A DNA stretch of 64,000 nt from Micropruina sp. (lineage in GTDB: Bacteria > Actinomycetota > Actinomycetes > Propionibacteriales > Propionibacteriaceae): positions 186,001 to 250,000 of the forward strand of contig JADJVZ010000012.1 of assembly GCA_016716635.1 (NCBI GenBank), in the 5' to 3' direction. Within the stretch, counting starts at the first letter, position 1. Each line of letters opens with the position of its first letter. The position numbers were made by a program, and so were the translations under genes. Positions 44,916 to 54,185 of this stretch are shown here, piece after piece. The notes under the pieces were generated by a model that was not told the origin of the DNA, did no database searches, and saw only the letters and a program-made list of their open reading frames with translations.

Positions 44916-45905
44916 CTACCGCCTGGAGCGACTCGACTCGTCCGCACCGGGGACGGATCCAGCGGCAGCCGGAGCTGCATCCGCGCGCCGCTTGGCGGTG
45001 GCGAAACCGGCTTTTCCGGCCGCCTCGACACTGAGCGCGACGACCTTGTGGGCCACGGGATGGGGCAGGACGCCCACTGTCGCGTCGGCGAAACGGGCCA
45101 GGGCTAGCGAGCGTCCGACGCCGGCACGCCAGGCGGTCACCCCCACAAGGTCGTCCCACGGCGAGCGCTCACGCACCGCCGATGCCGCCGCCGGATGCTT
45201 GCTCTCGAACAAATGCCGGGCCATCCCCGACGCAAAGGCCCGCTGGGTGCGGATCTCGGCCGTGACGGCGGCCCCATGGTGGAGCACCTCCAACTCGGGA
45301 CGCACCACGATGGGGAAGCCTGCCTCATGGAGTCGCCACCCCCAGTCGGTGTCCTCATAGCCATAGCCGACATAGTCGGTGTCGTACTCCCCGATCTGGG
45401 CGTAGACATCGCGCGGGACGGACACGTTGCCACCCCAGTAGCGCCAGTTGACCGCGGGATCGGCGGCCACAGCCGCCTTGCGCAATAACACGTCCCTCTC
45501 GACGCCGTACGAGCGCGAGTAAGGGTTGTTGTTGAGGTACACGTTGGCGCACATGCCGATGGCACCACCCGGACCATCGGCGTGCGCGGCGACGTGCGAC
45601 GCCACGAAATCGCGCCGTGGCTCTAAGTCATCGTCAGAGCGGATCAGAATCTCGCCCCGAGCGGCAGCGAAGCCAGCCGAGAGGGCCGCCGCACGCCCCC
45701 GGTTCTCGGGGAACACGATCACCTGCACATGGGGGTAATCTCGGCCCAACATCCCGGCGGTGTCGTCAATGTCGCCGTCGACCACCACGACGACCTCGAA
45801 GTCGGTCAGGGTCTGACGCGCCAGGACATTCAAAAGCACGGGAAGGCGGCCGACTCCCCCTCGCGTCGGAACTACTACCGTCGCGTGCGGACGGTTATTT
45901 AGCAC
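44916..45905 (-). CDS. family 2 glycosyltransferase
   Basis: The protein has 329 residues. The GT-A fold shows in ATVVVPTRGGVGRLPVLLNV, LTDFEVVVVVDGDIDDTAG, the metal site RSDDDLEP and GYGYEDTDWGWRLHEAG. GTG 45905 is chosen because the fold begins there and the paralogue at 50926 starts at the equivalent point; further GTG codons exist upstream. It is nearly co-linear with that paralogue (LTDFEV.VV.DGDIDD, VFPENRGR.AAL.AGFA), so an old duplication links it to the glycan cluster 5 kb away. Confidence 0.82.
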   Translation of the reverse strand: MLNNRPHATVVVPTRGGVGRLPVLLNVLARQTLTDFEVVVVVDGDIDDTAGMLGRDYPHVQVIVFPENRGRAAALSAGFAAARGEILIRSDDDLEPRRDFVASHVAAHADGPGGAIGMCANVYLNNNPYSRSYGVERDVLLRKAAVAADPAVNWRYWGGNVSVPRDVYAQIGEYDTDYVGYGYEDTDWGWRLHEAGFPIVVRPELEVLHHGAAVTAEIRTQRAFASGMARHLFESKHPAAASAVRERSPWDDLVGVTAWRAGVGRSLALARFADATVGVLPHPVAHKVVALSVEAAGKAGFATAKRRADAAPAAAGSVPGADESSRSRR

Positions 45906-45981
45906 GCGATAAGTATGGCCCCATGCCTGCCCGGAGCGCACCTCCCCCCATGGGAAGCACGGCCCGTCTACGCTGCCACCC

Positions 45982-47379
45982 ATGAGCACCACCGACGCCC
46001 GGGAGCCATCCCCGACCGCCGCGTCCCACAAAGCCGTGGACACCCGCAACAAGTGGGCGTTCGCCGTGGGCACGCTCGGGCGCGACATGGTCTACACGAT
46101 GACGTCGATGTTCCTCATCTACTTCCTCACCGACATCTTGCGGCTATCGAACTCCGACCTGGCCTGGGCATCGGCTCTCCTTTTGGCGGCCCGGCTGTTC
46201 GATGCGGTCATGGACATCGTGATGGGCAGCGTGGTCGACAACACCCGCACCCGCTGGGGGCAGTACAAGCCGTGGATCGCCGTCGGCGCGATGACCTCAA
46301 CGGTCTTCACGATCATGCTGTTCACCGACTTTGGCCTGCGCGGGCCCGGGTTCGTGGCCCTGTTCGCGGTCGTCTACCTGCTGTGGGGCCTGTCATGGAC
46401 GACCAACGACATCCCCTACTGGTCGATGTTGCCCGCGTTGACGTTGGATCAAAAGCAGCGCGAATCCATCGGAGCGTTGGCGAAGGTGTTCTCCACGCTC
46501 GGGCTGTTCAGCGTCGTGATGGCCATCATTCCGGTGACGACAGCGCTCGGTGGGGACGGCCGGGCGTGGACGCTGTTCGCGGTCGGCGCGTGCTTGCTGA
46601 TGCTGCTGGGTCAGAGCGTCACCTTGTTCGGCGTCCGGGAGCCCAAACTTGTCGTCACGCAAGACCGCACCACGCTGGGCGAAATCGCGTCGGTGGTGTT
46701 CAAGAACGACCAACTCTTGTGGCTGGCCGTGTCAATGATCTTGTTCATGACCGGCTACGTGACCACCACGACGTTCGGTATCTACTTCTTCAAGTACGCC
46801 TACCGGGACGAGGCGATGTACACCCCCTTCGCGGGGATCTTGGGCGTGGGGCAGCTGTTGGGCTTCCTCGTGTTCCCGTTCTTCGCGGCCCGCTTCAAGC
46901 GGCGGGCGCTGTACACCGGGGCCACCCTCGTCATCGTGCTCGGCTACCTGACCTTCTTCTTCTCACCCATGAACCTGATCCCGATCGGCATCTCCGGGTT
47001 GATGTTGTTCATGGGGCAGTCCTTCGTGGTCATCTTGATGCTGGTGTTCATCACCGACACCATCGAATACGGCCAGTGGAAGCTCGGCCGCCGCAACGGT
47101 GCGGTGACCTTCGCGTTGCAGCCATTCATCAACAAGGTCGGCGCGGCGCTGTCGACCGCTGTGGTCGCAGCCACCTTGATCCTGACCGGCATCAATGGTG
47201 CGGCCACGCCTGACGACGTCACCCAAGCCGGCCTGCTGGGCATGAAGATGATGATGCTGGTGTTCCCCCTGGTGCTCATCGTCGCCGGCTACCTGATTTA
47301 CCTGTGGCGCTACCGCATCGACGAGACGTTCTACGCCCAACTGGTCGCCGACCTGCGCGAGCGAGGTCAACTCACCTAA
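45982..47379 (+). CDS. GPH-family sugar:cation symporter (MelB-like MFS)
   Basis: The protein has 465 residues and about twelve membrane helices. The GPH signature lies in AARLFDAVMDIVMGSVVDNTR followed by RWGQYKPWI, and SWTTNDIPYWSMLPALT is highly typical. Such carriers move glycosides with Na+ or H+. Proximity to the GH1 gene suggests a beta-glycoside or oligosaccharide. The opposite-strand glycosyltransferase overlaps none of it. Confidence 0.88.
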   Translation: MSTTDAREPSPTAASHKAVDTRNKWAFAVGTLGRDMVYTMTSMFLIYFLTDILRLSNSDLAWASALLLAARLFDAVMDIVMGSVVDNTRTRWGQYKPWIAVGAMTSTVFTIMLFTDFGLRGPGFVALFAVVYLLWGLSWTTNDIPYWSMLPALTLDQKQRESIGALAKVFSTLGLFSVVMAIIPVTTALGGDGRAWTLFAVGACLLMLLGQSVTLFGVREPKLVVTQDRTTLGEIASVVFKNDQLLWLAVSMILFMTGYVTTTTFGIYFFKYAYRDEAMYTPFAGILGVGQLLGFLVFPFFAARFKRRALYTGATLVIVLGYLTFFFSPMNLIPIGISGLMLFMGQSFVVILMLVFITDTIEYGQWKLGRRNGAVTFALQPFINKVGAALSTAVVAATLILTGINGAATPDDVTQAGLLGMKMMMLVFPLVLIVAGYLIYLWRYRIDETFYAQLVADLRERGQLT

Positions 47380-47402
47380 ACGCGGGGGGCTACGGTGAGG
47401 GC

Positions 47403-48443
47403 ATGCCGCTCGACCCCGTCTCCAGGCTCGTCTTGGACGAGGCCGGCTCTCTGCCCACTCGCGTTCTCGTGGTGGACGATCCAGACCTCGCCAACCACCT
47501 GGTGGACGTCGGCCACGACGTCCTCGCCTCCTGCGACGACCAGCGAGACCAGCAGCGCCTCAGCGAAGGCGTCCGAGAATGGGGCGGCGCCTATGTGGAG
47601 GTGGTGTTGGCGCGGCTCGGCAAGGCCATCGCGTCGCTCGACGAGCTCGCCGCCGAACTCGCCCAGCGCGCCAACGGCCGTCCGCTGCACCTGGTGGCTG
47701 GGGGGCGCGACAAGCACCTCACGCCTGCGATGAACCTCACCTTGGGGCGCAGCTTCACCGATGTCCACGCCTCGCGGGGCCGCCAAAAGTCGCGCGTCCT
47801 GCACGCCTCCGGGCCCCGCCGCGACGCTGAGCAACGGTGGCCCAAGCATGCCTACGTCGATGATCTGGGGCTGACCGTCGTGGCGCACGGCGGGGTGTTC
47901 GCGGGGCCCCGACTGGACCCCGGAACGCGGCTGCTGCTCCGCACACTCCCCTCGCCCACTGCCGCCCTGGACGCTATCGATCTCGCCTGCGGCTCCGGGC
48001 TCATCGCGGCGGTGCTGGCCCGCGCCGGCCACCGGGTCACCGCGGTGGATGTTTCCGCAGCCGCCATCGCCTCCACCCGGGCGACATTGGCGGCCAACGG
48101 GCTAGATGCGACCCTCTTCCGCTCGGACGGTCTCACCGCGCTGGCGGACGCCTCCGCCGACCTGATCGTGTGCAATCCGCCCTTCCACCTCGGGGCCAGC
48201 AAAGACTCCACCCCGGCAATGGGAATGCTCGCCGACGCGGGGCGCGTGCTCCGCGCTGGAGGGGAACTGTGGTGTGTGTACAACGCGCATCTGCCGTATC
48301 TGCCCACTCTCCGCGCCGCCGTGGGTCCGACGTTGGTGGCAGCCCGCAACCGGGATTTCATCGTCACCCGGACCCGTAACGCGCCTGGCGAACGGCTCCG
48401 CACCGAGCCGCCCGGCGCAGCCGTCCCTAAACTTGTTCGGTGA
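47403..48443 (+). CDS. RsmC/RlmG-like class I SAM methyltransferase
   Basis: The protein has 346 residues. An N-terminal pseudo-methyltransferase half (1-180) is followed by an active half with the SAM motif IDLACGSGLIAAVLAR, AVDVSAAAI and the catalytic CNPPFHLG, the signature of guanine-N2 rRNA methyltransferases (RsmC, RlmG). The two-half layout matches that family. GAGGGC precedes the ATG. It overlaps the next ORF by 4 bases. Confidence 0.87.
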   Translation: MPLDPVSRLVLDEAGSLPTRVLVVDDPDLANHLVDVGHDVLASCDDQRDQQRLSEGVREWGGAYVEVVLARLGKAIASLDELAAELAQRANGRPLHLVAGGRDKHLTPAMNLTLGRSFTDVHASRGRQKSRVLHASGPRRDAEQRWPKHAYVDDLGLTVVAHGGVFAGPRLDPGTRLLLRTLPSPTAALDAIDLACGSGLIAAVLARAGHRVTAVDVSAAAIASTRATLAANGLDATLFRSDGLTALADASADLIVCNPPFHLGASKDSTPAMGMLADAGRVLRAGGELWCVYNAHLPYLPTLRAAVGPTLVAARNRDFIVTRTRNAPGERLRTEPPGAAVPKLVR

Positions 48444-48655
48444 CCACCGAACCGACGTTGCCCGCGCCGCCCCACTGGGATGCCCACGAGAGCACCTCGG
48501 AGGGCACCTTGGAGGAGGCCCCGGACGATCTCGCCCTCGACCTCGCCGAGGTGGAGCCAGACGACCCGGATCAGGACCCGGATTTGGCGATCGAAACGCC
48601 TCCCGTCGAAACCCCTCCAGTCGAACCCCCTGCCATCGAAACCAGCCGTCGATGA
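48440..48655 (+). CDS. acidic Pro-rich 71-residue ORF, likely N-terminal part of the following YwiC-like gene
   Basis: It starts with GTGA overlapping the methyltransferase stop. The product is acidic with repeats of ETPPVETPPVEPP and no fold. The next gene's reading continues in another frame across the same spot (AVDEQAAAQTKATRPWWKAPGW), so this looks like the disordered N-terminus of the membrane protein separated by a frame change in a short-repeat stretch near 48600-48655. It could also be a true coupled small ORF. Confidence 0.5.
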   Translation: MTTEPTLPAPPHWDAHESTSEGTLEEAPDDLALDLAEVEPDDPDQDPDLAIETPPVETPPVEPPAIETSRR

Positions 48656-48710
48656 GCAAGCCGCCGCGCAGACCAAGGCGACGAGGCCGTGGTGGAAGGC
48701 CCCCGGATGG

Positions 48711-49478
48711 GTGCCCAAGCAGCACGGCGCGTGGGCGATGCTGCTCACCCCCTTCGCGATCGGGGCAAGCGAGCGGGCCCGCGCCAACACCGCCGGTTGG
48801 TGGCTGGTCAGCCTGCTGCTCTGCTGGGTGCTCGGCTACTTCGCGTTCAACGCGGCCTCCCTGTGGCTGCGATCGACGCCCCGGCGCCGTCCCGAGCGGC
48901 AGCTGCCGGTCCTGGTTTACGCCGGCGCCTCGGCTGCTTTCGGGATCCTCACCGCAGCGCTCGTCGGATGGTCGCTGCTGTGGTGGATCCTCCCCTTCCT
49001 GCCCTTGTTGGGGGCGACGCTGTGGCTCGTCACCCACGGCAAGGAACGCAGCGTCGCCAGCGGCGGGCTGACGGTCGCCGCGGCATCGCTGATGACGCTC
49101 GTGGCACGCTTCCCCGATCCGTCGGCCCTGCTCGGTACCTTCGACACCTCCAGCACGCAGCGCGTGATCGGCCTCACCTTGGCGGTGTTCGGGTACTTCT
49201 TCGGGACGATCCTCTACGTCAAGACCATGATCCGGGAACGAGGGAGCCAGGCTTGGCTGAACGTCTCCTTGGGTTGGCACACGCTGTGCACCGCCGGTGC
49301 CGCTGCGGCGGTGCTCTGGGCGGGGGCCGGGCGTTGGTGGCCGCTCTTCTTCTTGGCGACAGCGGTGCGCGCCTGGGTGCTGCCCACAATCGCTCTGAAA
49401 CGACCGATCCGTCCCGTGCTGGTGGGCACCTTCGAGGCTGTATTGACCCTGACGCTCGTGGGTCTGTGCTTCCTGTGA
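48711..49478 (+). CDS. YwiC-like family integral membrane protein
   Basis: From GTG 48711 it has 255 residues and about eight membrane helices. The family's start, WVPKQHGAWAMLLTPFAIG, is unmistakable; HTLCTAGAAAAVLWAGAG and AWVLPTIALKRP follow. YwiC-like proteins occur near nitrate and redox genes in Bacillus but have no assigned biochemical function. An open reading continues upstream of 48711 without a good start, so the true N-terminus is probably in the preceding frame. Confidence 0.75.
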   Translation: MPKQHGAWAMLLTPFAIGASERARANTAGWWLVSLLLCWVLGYFAFNAASLWLRSTPRRRPERQLPVLVYAGASAAFGILTAALVGWSLLWWILPFLPLLGATLWLVTHGKERSVASGGLTVAAASLMTLVARFPDPSALLGTFDTSSTQRVIGLTLAVFGYFFGTILYVKTMIRERGSQAWLNVSLGWHTLCTAGAAAAVLWAGAGRWWPLFFLATAVRAWVLPTIALKRPIRPVLVGTFEAVLTLTLVGLCFL

Positions 49479-49627
49479 ACGCAATGCGCTAACGTTGCGC
49501 AACGCTGGATCGGGGTCCGGCCTCTTTGCACCCGTCAGGGGTGCCCACGGGTCCGTTCACTGTTTGCCGCCTCAGTGGCACCGAGGGGGTGCGCCGACTA
49601 GCGTGATAGGCACGAAGGGACATCGTG

Positions 49628-50251
49628 ATGCCACTCAGACTGGTTCTCGCACCGCACATGGACGACGAATCCATGGGCTGCGGAGGCCTCCTGGCCAAAT
49701 ACCCCGAAGATTCTTGTGTCGTCACCATGACCGACAGCGGAGTTCGGCGAAGCGCTGAGCACGACCGCGCCATGGCGACCCTGGGCGTCACCAAATGGCG
49801 AAACCTAGGCTTCCCGGACGGCGAACTGCCGGGCCTGGTCACGCAGACGGTCTCCGCCCTTGATGCGGTGCTGGCGGAGGTCCGTCCTCAAGAGCTCTAT
49901 CTGCCGTTCCCGTCCCTCCACCAAGACCACATCGCCACCTACGAGGCTGGCATGCGGGCGGCACGCATTTCGATGAGCAGTAACCACTGGTTCCCGCCCG
50001 CGGTCTACGTGTACGACATCGCCGCCTACGACGTAAACCTGTACCCCACCGATCTGCGATGGAACATCTTCGAGGAACTCAGCGAGGAACAGGTCAACGC
50101 CAAGCAGGCGGCGTGCATGTGTTACGAGTCCGAGGTGCCCAGCGACGTGCACCCCATCACGAGCGTCCGCGAAATGGCCGCCGCGGTCGGGCGGCCGCGC
50201 CTGTTGAAGTACGCCGAGCAGTACGCACTCGTGCGCCGGGTGCGCAGATGA
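49628..50251 (+). CDS. PIG-L family (GlcNAc) deacetylase
   Basis: The protein has 207 residues from ATG 49628 (GTG 49625 is adjacent). The zinc site and catalytic motif PHMDDESMGCGG lies near the N-terminus and LPSLHQDH-type LPFPSLHQDHIATYEA supplies the second zinc histidine. Members remove N-acetyl groups from GlcNAc in glycolipids, mycothiol precursors or surface glycans. As first gene of a glycan operon it probably modifies a cluster sugar. A 12-bp palindrome CGTTGCGCAACG lies at 49493-49504 upstream. It overlaps the next gene by ATGA. Confidence 0.87.
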   Translation: MPLRLVLAPHMDDESMGCGGLLAKYPEDSCVVTMTDSGVRRSAEHDRAMATLGVTKWRNLGFPDGELPGLVTQTVSALDAVLAEVRPQELYLPFPSLHQDHIATYEAGMRAARISMSSNHWFPPAVYVYDIAAYDVNLYPTDLRWNIFEELSEEQVNAKQAACMCYESEVPSDVHPITSVREMAAAVGRPRLLKYAEQYALVRRVRR

Positions 50252-50916
50252 CTCCCTCGTCAGGGACCATCGCCATCCACCAGCCCGACTTCCTTCCCTA
50301 CTCGGGCTTTTGGTTCAAGATGGCCACCGCCGACGGCTTCGTCCTCGCCGTCCATGACCAGTTCCAAAAGCACGGGTACCAGCGTCGCGTCCGCATGCGG
50401 GACACCTGGGTGAGCCACCAGTTGGTCGGCAAACCCGCCCTCGTGCCGATCGAGACCATTGAGGTGCAACCCGGCTGGCAGAGTCGGCTGATTGATGCGA
50501 TTCGCGGGCGGTACCTCGGGGCGCGCCACTGGAAGGACCGCGGCGTCGATCTGCTCGACCGCATCGGGGCGGCCGACGGTCACACCTTGGTGGAGGTCAA
50601 TGTCGCCCTCATCAACCTCGTGCGGGGCATCCTGGGCATCACGACCCCCTTACTGACGACACCGCCTCCGGTTGGCTCCGGGGTCGATCGCCTCATCGAA
50701 CAAGTGCAGTTGGTCGGCGGGACGAGCTACCTTTCGGGGCTCGGCGGGGCCGCCTACATGGGCGAGGATGCGGCGCAGCGGTTCGCCGCCGCCGGCCTCG
50801 GCCTCACCTGGTCGCAGCACCAACACACCACCGGCGACTCGATCGTCACCGCGCTGTTAGACGACGACGATCCGATGGCGACGGTACTTCGGCGCCATAG
50901 ATTTGACAGCGAGTAA
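50248..50916 (+). CDS. WbqC-like family protein
   Basis: The protein has 222 residues. The N-terminal IHQPDFLPYSGFWFKMATAD is the WbqC signature, and the later KDRGVDLLDRIG and SYLSGLGGAAYM fit the family. WbqC proteins accompany O-antigen and other polysaccharide genes; some are linked to amide-bond formation on sugars. It is coupled to the deacetylase and may act on the freed amine; that link is inference. Confidence 0.82.
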   Translation: MTPSSGTIAIHQPDFLPYSGFWFKMATADGFVLAVHDQFQKHGYQRRVRMRDTWVSHQLVGKPALVPIETIEVQPGWQSRLIDAIRGRYLGARHWKDRGVDLLDRIGAADGHTLVEVNVALINLVRGILGITTPLLTTPPPVGSGVDRLIEQVQLVGGTSYLSGLGGAAYMGEDAAQRFAAAGLGLTWSQHQHTTGDSIVTALLDDDDPMATVLRRHRFDSE

Positions 50917-50925
50917 GGTCGAAGA

Positions 50926-51879
50926 ATGCAGGGCAGTGTGATTGTCCCGTCGCGCGGGGGTAGGGCACGGTTGCCGCGCCTCCTCGCCGCCCTCGAGGCC
51001 CAGACACTCACCGACTTCGAAGTCATCGTGGTGTGCGATGGCGATATCGACGACAGCGCCGGGCTCATCGATTCGTGGTCCGATCGGCTCGACGTCCATT
51101 CCGTGGTGTTCCCCGAAAATCGGGGCCGCCCCGCCGCCCTCAACGCCGGCTTCGCGCAGGCCGCCGGGCGAGTGTTGATCCGCTGCGACGACGATCTCGA
51201 TCCCCAACCCGACTTCGTCGCCAACCATGTGGCCCACCACAGCGGCGAGCCGGTGGGCATCGTGGGAATTTGCCACGATGTGTTCGGCGATACCGCCTAC
51301 GCCCGGGCCTACGGACGCGATGCCGATGAACGCACCGTGGCCTTCTGGCGGACGCTGCCCCCCGAGGACACGTGGCGGTGCTGGTCGGCCAACGTGTCTG
51401 TCACCCGTGAGACCTTCGACGCGATCGGTTCCTACGACGATCGCTACCGTCGCTACGGCTGGGAGGACGTCGACTGGGGCTATCGGCTCCACCTGGCAGG
51501 CATCCCGGTCATCGTGGCCGAAGACGTCACCTGCGGGCATTTCGGACCGGCCGCGTCGATCCGAGACCGTGCCGAGAAGGCGTTCTTGTCGGGCGCATCC
51601 GAGTTCGCCTTCACGTCCAAGCATGGGGTCAATGAGCGCCACGGCGCTGGCCCCACATCTTCCTGGAACGTCCTGGTCCGGTGTTCTGCGAACATCATGA
51701 GCAGCGAAGCCGCTGTGATCCGCTGGGCCGGCGTGGCCGATCGGATCCTGGCGTTCGTCCCCAAGCCCATCGGCACCAAGCTCGCCGCGCTCACGGTTGA
51801 GGGCGCCGGTCGGAGCGGTCACCGACGCAGCATGGAGCAGACCGACGCCGCGCCCAGCCGGGTGACGGACTCAAGGTAG
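50926..51879 (+). CDS. family 2 glycosyltransferase
   Basis: The protein has 317 residues. GT-A motifs: GSVIVPSRGGRARLPRLLAA, FEVIVVCDGDIDDSAG, RCDDDLDPQPDF and RYGWEDVDWGYRLHLAG. It is a clear paralogue of the gene at 44916-45905. AAGG precedes the ATG. Sugar and acceptor are unknown. Confidence 0.88.
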   Translation: MQGSVIVPSRGGRARLPRLLAALEAQTLTDFEVIVVCDGDIDDSAGLIDSWSDRLDVHSVVFPENRGRPAALNAGFAQAAGRVLIRCDDDLDPQPDFVANHVAHHSGEPVGIVGICHDVFGDTAYARAYGRDADERTVAFWRTLPPEDTWRCWSANVSVTRETFDAIGSYDDRYRRYGWEDVDWGYRLHLAGIPVIVAEDVTCGHFGPAASIRDRAEKAFLSGASEFAFTSKHGVNERHGAGPTSSWNVLVRCSANIMSSEAAVIRWAGVADRILAFVPKPIGTKLAALTVEGAGRSGHRRSMEQTDAAPSRVTDSR

Positions 51880-51887
51880 GTGCCACG

Positions 51888-52904
51888 ATGGCCGAGCCCC
51901 TTTTGCGCATCATCTATCCCCACGCGGGCGGTCGCGGATGGGACACGGTCACCACCCTCGTCACTCTGGCCAGCCGATTGCTGGGGGGAGAGGTCACTCG
52001 CTTCGAAGGGTTCCCCTCGGCGGCCCGCAAGGCTTTGAGCGTGGCGCCTCGCCGGACCGGCGGCGACGACATCCTTCTCATCTGCCCGGCCCCCTACGCA
52101 CTTTCCTTCGTGCTCGAGTTTCCAGAATTGCTCCGGGGCCATCGCAGGGTCGTGGCGTGGGTGATCGACTCCTTCTGGGACGACCGCATCCCGCGCGTGG
52201 CCCGTCACCGCGGGCACATCGACCGGCTGTTCGTGAACGACGCCGAAGTGGTCGACTCCTGGTCGCAGCAGACCGGCATCGAAACGTCCGCTCTGCCGTT
52301 CGGAGCCGATGTGTTGCGGCACGGAACTCCAGGCGGCGACCGTCCGTACGATCTACAGATCGTCGGACGCCAGCCCGCCACCTGGTCCGCCCCGGACGCC
52401 CGTTCCGCCGCGGAGGCCGCCGGGCTGCGTTGCGCACCTGCCGCCCCCTACCTGGACAACGATCCAGAAGGTAATCAGCAGGGACTCCGAGATTCCATGT
52501 CCCTCAGCAAGTTCACACTGGCGTTCTCGAACCTGGCGGCGCCGGCCGCCTACACCCATCCCACCAGGGCTTACATCACCGGTCGGTGGACGGAGGCGCT
52601 GGCGGTTGGCTCCGTCGTGGCCGGCATCGCCCCGGATTGCCTCGCCGCCGACAGGCTGTTCTGGCCGGGGGCGACCCTGGAACTGGGCACGGTTGAGCGG
52701 ACCCCTGGTCTGCCGATCCTGCGCGAGGCAGCCCGAGGGTGGACGCCCGAGCTGGCCAGGCACAACTACCGGATGGCGTTGGAGCGGCTTGACTGGCGCT
52801 GGCGGCTCCGTGCGCTCGCCGACGCCCTGGGACGCCCGACCCCGGCTCTGGACGCCGAGCTGCGTGAGCTCGCCAACCTCATCGCAGCGGAGGGACAGCC
52901 ATGA
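51888..52904 (+). CDS. CgeB-like glycosyltransferase
   Basis: The protein has 338 residues with a GT-B look: VVAWVIDSFWDDRI, LFVNDAEVVDSW, ALPFGADVLRHG in the first half and a nucleotide-site region around TGRWTEALAVGSVVAG. The C-terminal segment RLDWRWRLRALADALGRPTPAL is nearly the same as the C-terminus of the fusion gene at 57040, so these share a module. It overlaps the next gene by 4 bases. Confidence 0.7.
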   Translation: MAEPLLRIIYPHAGGRGWDTVTTLVTLASRLLGGEVTRFEGFPSAARKALSVAPRRTGGDDILLICPAPYALSFVLEFPELLRGHRRVVAWVIDSFWDDRIPRVARHRGHIDRLFVNDAEVVDSWSQQTGIETSALPFGADVLRHGTPGGDRPYDLQIVGRQPATWSAPDARSAAEAAGLRCAPAAPYLDNDPEGNQQGLRDSMSLSKFTLAFSNLAAPAAYTHPTRAYITGRWTEALAVGSVVAGIAPDCLAADRLFWPGATLELGTVERTPGLPILREAARGWTPELARHNYRMALERLDWRWRLRALADALGRPTPALDAELRELANLIAAEGQP

Positions 52905-54016
52905 GCACGTTGGCGGTGGTGTTCGATGGTGGCTTCCAGCGGCGTTCCGACGGGGCGATCGGCCTCCCCGACAAGCTGGTCACGGGAATGCTTGCCTACC
53001 AGGCACGGTGGCCCGGGTCGGTGGCGCTGGTGGCGCGCGCCAACGACACCGATGGCCCCTACAACCTCGGAACCCAATGGCGCGAACCTGGGAGCTTGCC
53101 TTTCGACATCCTGCTCGACGACGATTTCAACACCACGGTGGACAAGCTCCGTCCGGCCCTCGCGATGCTGCCCACCAAGGCGGCAATCCGATATCGGGCA
53201 ACGGCACCCTACGTGGTGGTCACCGAGAAATCCGCCCTCCAAGAACTCCGCGCCCAGTTGTCGCTCGGGTTAGCCGCGGCGGCAATACCGAGGGCTTTCG
53301 CCGGTTCCCTCCGGCGGCACCAGCAATACACCGCGGCGGTCAAGGCCGCCCGGGGCCTCCAATGCAACGGTTATCCAGCGTGGGACGCTTTTGCTCGACA
53401 CTCAACCAAGCCCCTGCTGTTCTTCGACACCAGACTCGGAGCGGCGGATGTGACCGCCGCCAAGCAACTTCGAACCGGTGTGCAGCGGCCGCTGCGATTG
53501 GCGTTCTCAGGGAGGCTGTCGGGCGATAAGGGCCCCAGCTATGCCGTGGACGCCCAACGCCGACTCGCTGCAGAGGGCTTGCCAGTCAGGTTGACGATGT
53601 TCGGCAGCGGGCCGTTACTGGACGAACTCACGCAGGGGGCGGGTCCGGGTGTGACCTTCGCCGGGGACGTCTCTTTCAGCCCCGAGTGGGTCAACCGCAT
53701 TCCCCAAGAAGTCGACCTCATGGTGCTGCCACACCCGCAGGGTGACCCGGCGGGCACGTACCTGGAGGCCGCCGGTCTGGGTGTTCCGTTCGTGGCCTTC
53801 GACAACCTGGCCGCCCGCGCCCTGTCCAAGCGCGAAGGGCTCGGTTGGTGCGTTCCGATCGGCGACACAAGGCAGCTGGCGCGACTCATCCGCGAACTCA
53901 ACAGCAGTTCCTCACGGGTGGCGGAGGCGTCCGAGCGAGGTGTCGCTTTCATGACTGAGCACAGCTACGAGCGGGAGTTTGATCGTCGTGTTGAGCACTT
54001 GCAGTCTTGCCTGTGA
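52901..54016 (+). CDS. GT4-type (GT-B) glycosyltransferase
   Basis: The protein has 371 residues. The C-terminal donor domain shows RLAFSGRLSGDKGPSYAVDA, LTMFGSGPLLDELT, and LPHPQGDPAGTYLEAAGLGV, with the usual E...G pattern of GT4 enzymes. The N-terminal half is divergent. It lies mid-operon, so it probably adds one sugar of the repeating unit. Confidence 0.82.
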   Translation: MSTLAVVFDGGFQRRSDGAIGLPDKLVTGMLAYQARWPGSVALVARANDTDGPYNLGTQWREPGSLPFDILLDDDFNTTVDKLRPALAMLPTKAAIRYRATAPYVVVTEKSALQELRAQLSLGLAAAAIPRAFAGSLRRHQQYTAAVKAARGLQCNGYPAWDAFARHSTKPLLFFDTRLGAADVTAAKQLRTGVQRPLRLAFSGRLSGDKGPSYAVDAQRRLAAEGLPVRLTMFGSGPLLDELTQGAGPGVTFAGDVSFSPEWVNRIPQEVDLMVLPHPQGDPAGTYLEAAGLGVPFVAFDNLAARALSKREGLGWCVPIGDTRQLARLIRELNSSSSRVAEASERGVAFMTEHSYEREFDRRVEHLQSCL

Positions 54017-54185
54017 CCAGGAGAAATCGTGCTCACACGGCACAGCCCAATGCCTCTGCGAGGCTGGTTCGCGTCGCGCCGGCACCGCGTCGCTTTGAGA
54101 CACCCGCCATCTGACCCGTTGCTAAGCTTGGTGAGCCGGTCAGCGCCGGTGGGCCTTCGCCACGCGATCCGAAAGGGGCATCCCG

